Positions 1-5,115 of a DNA stretch of 7,365 nucleotides are shown piece after piece. The notes under the pieces were generated by a model. The model was not told where the DNA came from. It saw only the letters and a list, made by a program, of their open reading frames with translations, and searched no databases. The stretch comes from Chloroflexota bacterium. GTDB taxonomy: Bacteria; Chloroflexota; Anaerolineae; Aggregatilineales; UBA2796. Each line of letters opens with the position of its first letter. The first letter of the stretch is position 1. Both the position numbers and the translations under genes were made by a program. The stretch covers positions 1 through 7,365 of the forward strand of contig JAGHYP010000134.1 of the NCBI GenBank assembly GCA_017743585.1. Direction: 5' to 3'.

Positions 1-1
1 G

Positions 2-2404
2 GAAGCGCTCCGCCTCTTCGCTCAAGTCGGGCGACCAAACGTGATGATCAAGGTGCCGGCGACCCCTGAAGGCATCCCTGCCATTCAGACCTTGATCGGC
101 GATGGCATCAACGTCAACGTCACCTTGATCTTCGCCCTCGAAGTCTATCGCGCCGTGATGGAAGCCTACTTGCGCGGCCTAGAGCTGTTGGCAGAGCGCG
201 GCGGCGACCTATCGCGCGTGGCGTCGGTCGCCTCGTTCTTCGTCAGCCGCGTGGACACGCTCGTCGACTCCGAATTGATGAAGCTGGGCAACACAGCCTT
301 GCAGGGCAAGATCGCCATCGCCAATGCCAAGCTCGCCTATCAGGCCTTTCGTCAGGTCTTCAGCGGCGAGCGCTGGGCGCGCCTGCAGGCGCTCGGCGCG
401 CGTGTGCAGCGTCCGCTCTGGGCGAGCACCAGCACCAAAAATCCAAACTACCCCGATACGATCTATGTGGATAACCTGATCGGCGCGGATACCGTCAACA
501 CAGTGCCGCCCGCCACACTAGAGGCGTTGCAAGCGCGCGCCACAATCGCCTTGACCATTGAGCAAGGCCTAGACGAAGCGCGCGCGCAGCTGGCGGAATT
601 AGCGGCGCTCGGCATTGATATGCGCGCCGTGACCGATCAGCTCTTGCGCGAGGGCGTGGCGGCCTTCGCCAAATCCTTCGAAGCGCTGATGGATAGCATC
701 GCACTGAAGCGCGAGCGCTTGCTCTCAGAGCTGCAGCGCCGTTACGCCGCCTTAGGCGATTCTTGGCCGCGCGTCCGCGCCCGCCTTGACCAGATGGACG
801 CGCAGGATATCCTGCAGCGCATCTACGCCAAAGATCACACAATCTGGAAACCTGAGCCGAGCGAGATCGTCAATCGCCTCGGCTGGCTAGACGTCGCCAC
901 GCGCATGAACGACTCAGCGATCCTCGAGCGGCTCTACGCGCTGACCGACGAAGTTTGGGCAGATGGCCTGCAGCACGCCGTCTTGCTCGGCATGGGCGGC
1001 TCGAGCTTGGCGCCCGAGATGTTCGCCAAAATTTACGGCACGAGCGTCGGCAATTTAGATATCCACGTCCTAGATAGCACTGACCCCGACCATGTGCGCG
1101 CCTTCGCAGAGCGTTTCGCGCCGCGGCGCACGCTTTACATCGTCTCCACCAAATCAGGCGGCACGGTCGAGACCCTCTCGCTCTTCAAGACCTTCTACAA
1201 CATGCTCCTAGCGGCGTACGAAGGCGACGCCGAGAAGACGGGGCAGCATTTCATCGCCATCACCGATCCCGGCAGCGCCGTTGAGCAATTGGCGAAGGAG
1301 TATCGCTTCCGCGCCACTTTCCTGAGCGATCCTGAGATCGGCGGGCGCTATTCGGCGCTCTCTTATTTCGGCCTAGTGCCTGCTGTGCTCGATGGGATTT
1401 ATGTGCCGCGCCTTTTGGAGCGCGCTGAGCAGATGCAGCAACTGTGCAGCCCTTCGCGCAGCGCCGCCTACAATCCTGCAGCGTGGCTCGGCGCGATTCT
1501 AGGCGAGCTTGCGTTGCAAGGGCGTGATAAGGTGACTTTCATCCTCAGCGAGCCAATTGCCAGCTTTGGCGATTGGCTTGAGCAGCTGATCGCCGAATCG
1601 ACCGGCAAGGAAGGCAAGGGCATCCTGCCCGTGATCGGAGAGCCGCTCGGCGCGCCCGAGCAGTACGGCCCAGATCGGCTCTTCGTCCACCTGCAGTTGG
1701 AAGGCGACGTGCAGCACTTGCCCGCGCTCGCCGCGCTTGAGCAGGCCGGGCATCCAACCGTGCGCCTCGTCTTGAGCGATATCTACGACATTGGCGGGCA
1801 GATCTTCCTCTGGGAATTGGCGATAGCCATCAGCGGCTACGTGCTAGGCGTCAATCCGTTCGATCAGCCGAACGTGGAGAGCGCAAAAGCCGCCGCGCGC
1901 CAGATGATCGCCGCCTATCGCGAGCGCGGCACGCTCGCGCCGCCCGAACCAGCGCTCTCAGGCGCGCCCGCTGCCGAGGCGCTCAAGGCGCTCGCACAGA
2001 GCGTCCCTGAAGGCGGCTACATCGGCTTGCAAGCTTACCTGCCGCCCAGCCCTGAGGTAGATGCCGCGCTGCGCGACTTGCGCCTGTGCCTGCGCAACCT
2101 GAGCAAGCGCGCCGTCACGCTCGGCTACGGGCCGCGCTTCTTGCACAGCACTGGTCAGCTGCACAAAGGCGACGCGGGCAAAGGCGTCTTTGTGCAATTC
2201 ATCAACGCGCCGCAAAACGACCTGCCAATTCCCGAGCGGGCAGGCGCGCCCGAGTCGTCGATCACCTTTGGCGTGCTGAAATGGGCGCAGGCGCTCGGCG
2301 ATGCGCAGGCGCTGCGCGAGGCAGGGCGGCGCGTCTTGTGTATCGATCTCGGCGCGGATATCTGCGGCGCGCTGCGCGCCTTGCAAGAAGGACTCACGGC
2401 GTGA
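2..2404 (+). CDS. Bifunctional transaldolase / glucose-6-phosphate isomerase, 5'-truncated by the window edge
   Basis: A fused enzyme of sugar-phosphate metabolism in the cytosol. Transaldolase moves a dihydroxyacetone unit between sugar phosphates; the isomerase interconverts glucose-6-phosphate and fructose-6-phosphate. The frame is open to base 2 and reads RPN just before the GTG at 41, inside the conserved transaldolase core, so 41 is not the start; roughly 130-150 N-terminal residues are missing (estimated from family size). Counting from codon 41: the Schiff-base lysine is K4 in MIKVPATPEG; further transaldolase blocks are NVNVTLIFALEVYR (24-37) and LWASTSTKNPNYPDT (126-140). The isomerase half follows: GMGGSS (317-322), DSTDPDH (345-351), STKSGGTVET (369-378), GGRYSALS (434-441), AESTGKEGKG (518-527), NPFDQPNVESAK (605-616), and a C-terminal block RFLHSTGQLHKG (699-710). 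No frameshift is seen. It overlaps rpiA by 4 bp, implying one operon. Motif identity is clear; catalytic roles in the isomerase half are inferred from family resemblance. Confidence 0.95.
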   Translation, partial: EALRLFAQVGRPNVMIKVPATPEGIPAIQTLIGDGINVNVTLIFALEVYRAVMEAYLRGLELLAERGGDLSRVASVASFFVSRVDTLVDSELMKLGNTALQGKIAIANAKLAYQAFRQVFSGERWARLQALGARVQRPLWASTSTKNPNYPDTIYVDNLIGADTVNTVPPATLEALQARATIALTIEQGLDEARAQLAELAALGIDMRAVTDQLLREGVAAFAKSFEALMDSIALKRERLLSELQRRYAALGDSWPRVRARLDQMDAQDILQRIYAKDHTIWKPEPSEIVNRLGWLDVATRMNDSAILERLYALTDEVWADGLQHAVLLGMGGSSLAPEMFAKIYGTSVGNLDIHVLDSTDPDHVRAFAERFAPRRTLYIVSTKSGGTVETLSLFKTFYNMLLAAYEGDAEKTGQHFIAITDPGSAVEQLAKEYRFRATFLSDPEIGGRYSALSYFGLVPAVLDGIYVPRLLERAEQMQQLCSPSRSAAYNPAAWLGAILGELALQGRDKVTFILSEPIASFGDWLEQLIAESTGKEGKGILPVIGEPLGAPEQYGPDRLFVHLQLEGDVQHLPALAALEQAGHPTVRLVLSDIYDIGGQIFLWELAIAISGYVLGVNPFDQPNVESAKAAARQMIAAYRERGTLAPPEPALSGAPAAEALKALAQSVPEGGYIGLQAYLPPSPEVDAALRDLRLCLRNLSKRAVTLGYGPRFLHSTGQLHKGDAGKGVFVQFINAPQNDLPIPERAGAPESSITFGVLKWAQALGDAQALREAGRRVLCIDLGADICGALRALQEGLTA
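2386..2392 (+). promoter_or_regulatory. Ribosome binding site of rpiA
   Basis: AGAAGGA lies 8 nt before the GTG at 2401, inside the last codons of the upstream gene. It decides between the GTG start and the longer open frame. Confidence 0.7.
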
Positions 2405-3096
2405 GCGCCGAGGTAGACCTGCTCAAGCAGCGCGCCGCTGAGCGCGCTGTGGAATTGGTCGAATCGGGCATGATCGTCGGCCTAGGCAGCGGCAGCACTG
2501 CCAGTCATGCTGTGCGGCGGCTCGCCGTGCTGATCCAGCAAGGCAAGCTGCCTGATGTGCGCGGCGTGCCAACATCGAAGCGCGTTGAGCAAGAGGCGCG
2601 CGCGCTCGGCATCCCGCTAGTTGACCTAGACGAGGTGAGCGCCATTGACCTGACCATTGACGGCGCTGACGAGGTCGATCCTGACCTGAACCTGATCAAA
2701 GGCGGCGGCGGCGCGCTGCTGCGCGAGAAGATCGTGGCGCAGATCAGCCGCCGCGAGGTGATCGTGATTGACGACTCCAAGCTCTCGCCAAAGCTCGGCA
2801 CGCGCCGAAGCTTGCCTGTGGAAGTGGTGCCTTTCGGCTGGCGCACGCAGGTCAGCTACCTTGAGGCGCTAGGCGCACAGGTGACGCTGCGCCAGCAGGG
2901 CGGCGCGCCTTTTCAGACCGATCAAGGCAACTTGATCCTCGATTGCGCCTTTGGCCCGATTGACGACCCCGCCCAGCTGGCGCTGCGCCTCAAGGCGCGC
3001 GCGGGCATCGTGGAGCACGGCTTATTCCTGCGCATGGCGACTGAGGTGATCGTCGCCAGCGCGAGCGGCATTCGCTGCATCACGCGCAGCGCATGA
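2401..3096 (+). CDS. rpiA: Ribose-5-phosphate isomerase A
   Basis: Interconverts ribose-5-phosphate and ribulose-5-phosphate in the pentose phosphate pathway; cytosolic. The product is 231 residues, normal for RpiA. Family blocks appear in order: GLGSGST (27-33), PTS (57-59), IDGADEVDP (86-94), the phosphate-binding loop IKGGGGALLREK (99-110), DDSK, LPVEVVPFG and VEHGLF. D87, D90, K100 and E109 correspond to the E. coli active-site residues D81, D84, K94 and E103. The frame is open further upstream to 2086, but that stretch only shadows the preceding gene. The GTG at 2401 gives a typical RpiA N-terminus, forms a GTGA overlap with the upstream stop, and has AGAAGGA (2386-2392) 8 nt before it. 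Translational coupling with the transaldolase/isomerase gene is likely. The enzyme supplies the same pathway as its partner. All key residues are present, so it should be functional. Confidence 0.97.
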   Translation: MSAEVDLLKQRAAERAVELVESGMIVGLGSGSTASHAVRRLAVLIQQGKLPDVRGVPTSKRVEQEARALGIPLVDLDEVSAIDLTIDGADEVDPDLNLIKGGGGALLREKIVAQISRREVIVIDDSKLSPKLGTRRSLPVEVVPFGWRTQVSYLEALGAQVTLRQQGGAPFQTDQGNLILDCAFGPIDDPAQLALRLKARAGIVEHGLFLRMATEVIVASASGIRCITRSA

Positions 3097-3134
3097 CTCG
3101 CCGCGCAAAAACGCCGATCAGTTTTGCCGAAGGC

Positions 3135-3153
3135 GCAGAATGCCTCTGCTTTA
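3135..3153 (+). terminator. Possible weak terminator after rpiA
   Basis: GCAGA (3135-3139) pairs with TCTGC (3145-3149) around a 5-nt loop and is followed by TTTATAT. The stem is only 5 bp and the U tract is broken, so transcription from rpiA may leak toward the CRISPR leader. No better terminator is visible between rpiA and the array. Confidence 0.25.
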
Positions 3154-3300
3154 TATGCCTTGCGGAAACTCGATTTGAGAGCATTAATCAGACACAGCAA
3201 TTTAATAATACTGCGCAATCAAAACAAACCTTTCAAGTGCCGTTTGCATAGAAAACATCAGGGTCGCCTTCTTGTCGCAACTCGGATCGAATTTATGCGG

Positions 3301-3438
3301 AAAATCGGGCATGGAGAGGACTTGACAAAACTTTCGCTTTGTGGTAGATTTTTGGTAGCAAGCTGCGAGAAAATGTGCCTCAAAAATCGGGCTAGAAGCC
3401 ATCTGAATCGGACTTCAGGTCATGGATGTATGCCCGAT
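3301..3438. repeat. Triplicated leader motif ATCGGGC
   Basis: AAAATCGGGC occurs directly at 3301-3310 and 3383-3392. The reverse complement of the longer form ATCGGGCAT (3304-3312) occurs at 3430-3438, 18 bp before repeat 1. A near match, AATCGGAC, lies around 3406. The copies bracket the promoter. They could be binding sites for a leader-recognising protein, or copies 2 and 3 could pair as a 7-bp stem in the leader RNA; function is inference. Confidence 0.5.
3322..3350 (+). promoter_or_regulatory. Sigma70-type promoter driving the CRISPR array
   Basis: A perfect -35 box TTGACA (3322-3327) is followed, after exactly 17 bp, by TAGATT (3345-3350), which matches 4 of 6 bases of the -10 consensus. 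The expected start site is near 3357, giving about 100 nt of leader RNA before repeat 1. Direction and position agree with the array polarity. No annotated gene follows other than the array. Confidence 0.7.
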
Positions 3439-3861
3439 GCGGCGCGCAGCTAAGCGGTTGCAACCGCCTACGACCCGTCGAGGGTACTGAAACCAACCGC
3501 AACCCGCGCTGATTGCCAGCCTCATCCACGTTGCAACCGCCTACGACCCGTCGAGGGTACTGAAACCCAGCGGCACCGTCTTCATCAGACCCACGCTGTG
3601 AGTTGCAACCGCCTACGACCCGTCGAGGGTACTGAAACGCGGAACAGTGCGCCGTCGCTCAGGCGATAAAAAGTTGCAACCGCCTACGACCCGTCGAGGG
3701 TACTGAAACCTCGAAAGGCTCTACGAGTTGGTGCAGGAGCTGGTGTTGCAACCGCCTACGACCCGTCGAGGGTACTGAAACTCTGTCGAAGCCAACGAGA
3801 CGTACGGGAGGCCTGTGTTGCAACCGCCTACGACCCGTCGAGGGTACTGAAACGAGCGTCT

Positions 3862-3881
3862 GCGCCTCATCGATGAGGCGC
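3862..3881. repeat. Perfect 20-bp palindrome inside spacer 6
   Basis: GCGCCTCATC is followed directly by its reverse complement GATGAGGCGC. It fills most of the 33-bp spacer (3854-3886). In RNA it would fold as an 8-bp stem with a UCGA loop. Confidence 0.9.
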
Positions 3882-4080
3882 GTCGCGTTGCAACCGCCTA
3901 CGACCCGTCGAGGGTACTGAAACGTTTCGGGCGCCGTCAGAAGCGGAGTGAGATGTTCGGGTTGCAACCGCCTACGACCCGTCGAGGGTACTGAAACCTT
4001 CCTGGCTTCGGCGCGCTTATGTACCTCGGTCGCGATAGAGTTGCAACCGCCTACGACCCGTCGAGGGTACTGAAACCGAA

Positions 4081-4105
4081 TGTGTTGCACACGATCTCCC
4101 GATCG
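4081..4105. repeat. Two adjacent hairpins inside spacer 9
   Basis: TGTG-TTG-CACA (4081-4091) is followed immediately by CGATC-TCCC-GATCG (4092-4105). Together they occupy 25 of the 39 bp of the spacer (4077-4115). Confidence 0.7.
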
Positions 4106-4838
4106 CCTGCTCTTTGTTGCAACCGCCTACGACCCGTCGAGGGTACTGAAACTTGTCAGGGTGTTCGACCGTCAACTTGAGCTGCATTCGTTGCAACCGC
4201 CTACGACCCGTCGAGGGTACTGAAACAGATGCGCCGTGTGCGGAGCGCGATAGACCAGTGGAGTTGCAACCGCCTACGACCCGTCGAGGGTACTGAAACC
4301 CATTGTCTAGAGAGGAGCTAGCGGCATGAGGGATGTTGCAACCGCCTACGACCCGTCGAGGGTACTGAAACTGCGGAAGAGCCCAAGTATTGGCAGGCGC
4401 AATTGGCGGTTGCAACCGCCTACGACCCGTCGAGGGTACTGAAACCAAGCCGCGGGGCTGAAGGTGCGCAAGCCAGCCGACTAGTTGCAACCGCCTACGA
4501 CCCGTCGAGGGTACTGAAACATCTAGGTGAGGCGGTGGACACACCCAAGGCGCGCGCGTTGCAACCGCCTACGACCCGTCGAGGGTACTGAAACTTGGCG
4601 CGAGCGTGAAGATGGGCGCTGGCAAAAGGGGTTGCAACCGCCTACGACCCGTCGAGGGTACTGAAACTACAGAACGTTGCGCACGCCGTCGTAATCAAGC
4701 TGGCGTTGCAACCGCCTACGACCCGTCGAGGGTACTGAAACCCGGCGTGGCGACCTGCCGCCAGCGCACGATCCGGGTTGCAACCGCCTACGACCCGTCG
4801 AGGGTACTGAAACCGCGCCGTCCACGGATCCGGCGCAA

Positions 4839-4853
4839 TGTACACGCGCTCGC
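4839..4853 (+). repeat. 15-bp sequence shared by spacers 19 and 20 (copy 1)
   Basis: TGTACACGCGCTCGC forms the last 15 bases of spacer 19 (4814-4853) and recurs exactly as the first 15 bases of spacer 20 (4891-4905). Confidence 0.95.
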
Positions 4854-4890
4854 GTTGCAACCGCCTACGACCCGTCGAGGGTACTGAAAC

Positions 4891-4905
4891 TGTACACGCG
4901 CTCGC
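4891..4905 (+). repeat. 15-bp sequence shared by spacers 19 and 20 (copy 2)
   Basis: Start of spacer 20 (4891-4924), identical to 4839-4853. One full repeat separates the two copies. Confidence 0.95.
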
Positions 4906-5077
4906 CAGCCTGTAGACGGTGGCAGTTGCAACCGCCTACGACCCGTCGAGGGTACTGAAACCACGCGACGCCACACACCATCGCTGCCACGCAAGAAAGC
5001 AGTTGCAACCGCCTACGACCCGTCGAGGGTATTGAGACTTGCCTTTTTTAATGGCCGGCTTGCCAAGCGTCCAGCAG

Positions 5078-5106
5078 GTTCGCAACCGCCTACGACCTGT
5101 TGAAAC
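5078..5106 (+). repeat. Vestigial 23rd CRISPR repeat
   Basis: This 29-bp segment keeps GCAACCGCCTACGACC and ends TGAAAC. Relative to the intact repeat it has one inserted C after GTT, one C-to-T change, and a 9-bp deletion of CGAGGGTAC that removes the GGGT arm of the repeat stem. The 39 bp before it (5039-5077) is spacer-sized and probably a fossil spacer; it begins with a T-rich stretch (T6 at 5044-5049). The element shows that the array once extended further and is eroding at its old end. Confidence 0.85.
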
Positions 5107-5115
5107 ATACAGTCT

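Larger units (their letters stand above)
3097..3456 (+). promoter_or_regulatory. Noncoding CRISPR leader region
   Basis: This 360-bp stretch between the rpiA stop and the first repeat is visibly richer in A and T than the flanking genes. It carries no convincing gene: an open frame at 3124-3453 has basic, low-complexity, non-protein-like composition and contains the promoter. It sits on the side of the array where all repeats are perfect, the expected side for a leader. It holds a sigma70-type promoter (3322-3350), three copies of the core ATCGGGC (3304-3310, 3386-3392, and inverted at 3432-3438), a TGGTAG direct repeat spaced 11 bp (3342 and 3353), and a small hairpin CTGAA/TTCAG (3403-3418). 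The exact left edge of the functional leader cannot be fixed from sequence alone. Confidence 0.75.
3457..5038 (+). CRISPR. CRISPR array: 22 repeats of 37 bp, 21 spacers
   Basis: The repeat begins GTTGCAACCGCC and ends GGGTACTGAAAC. Repeats start at 3457, 3530, 3602, 3673, 3745, 3817, 3887, 3961, 4040, 4116, 4190, 4263, 4335, 4409, 4484, 4558, 4631, 4705, 4777, 4854, 4925 and 5002. The first 21 are identical; the last has C-to-T at 5032 and A-to-G at 5036. Spacers are 36, 35, 34, 35, 35, 35, 33, 37, 42, 39, 37, 36, 35, 37, 38, 37, 36, 37, 35, 40, 34 and 40 bp when the list is read with spacer 6 as the 33-bp entry (3854-3886) and spacer 8 as the 42-bp entry (3998-4039); there are 21 in all and one of the three early 35s is surplus. 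The GAAAC repeat end, the leader on the left and decay on the right all indicate plus-strand transcription. Inside the repeat, ACCC and GGGT can pair around GTCGA, and the first 8 bases are a palindrome. The long repeat and uneven spacer length suit type I or III systems more than type II; with no cas genes present, no subtype is called. Confidence 0.98.

Noticed and set aside
495..2397. Several minus-strand frames and a plus-frame extension inside the transaldolase/isomerase gene.
   Set aside because: They are Arg/Ala-rich shadows typical of GC-rich coding DNA, while the main frame is covered by conserved motifs throughout.
3124..3453. A 109-codon plus-strand frame between rpiA and the array.
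   Set aside because: It has no recognisable domain, its composition is not protein-like, no good ribosome binding site precedes it, and it contains the leader promoter.
3494..3507. Spacer 1 begins CAACCGC, the same 7 bases as repeat positions 5-11.
   Set aside because: The match is too short to show a duplicated or slipped repeat, and the rest of the spacer is unrelated.
3639..4821. The 8-mer GCGCCGTC in spacers 3, 7 and 19, with GCGCCGT also in spacer 11.
   Set aside because: It occurs at different offsets with different flanks, and such GC-rich words are common in this composition, so a shared target is not supported.
3659..4887. Several open frames across the array on both strands with repeating peptides such as VSVPSTGRRRLQ or VATAYDPSRVLK.
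   Set aside because: They are translations of the CRISPR repeat; the periodic peptide comes from the 37-bp unit and no ribosome binding site or family resemblance supports a protein.
5028..5050. T6 tract after repeat 22 as a rho-independent terminator of the array.
   Set aside because: No stem of useful length directly precedes the T run; the repeat's ACCC/GGGT stem ends well upstream of it.
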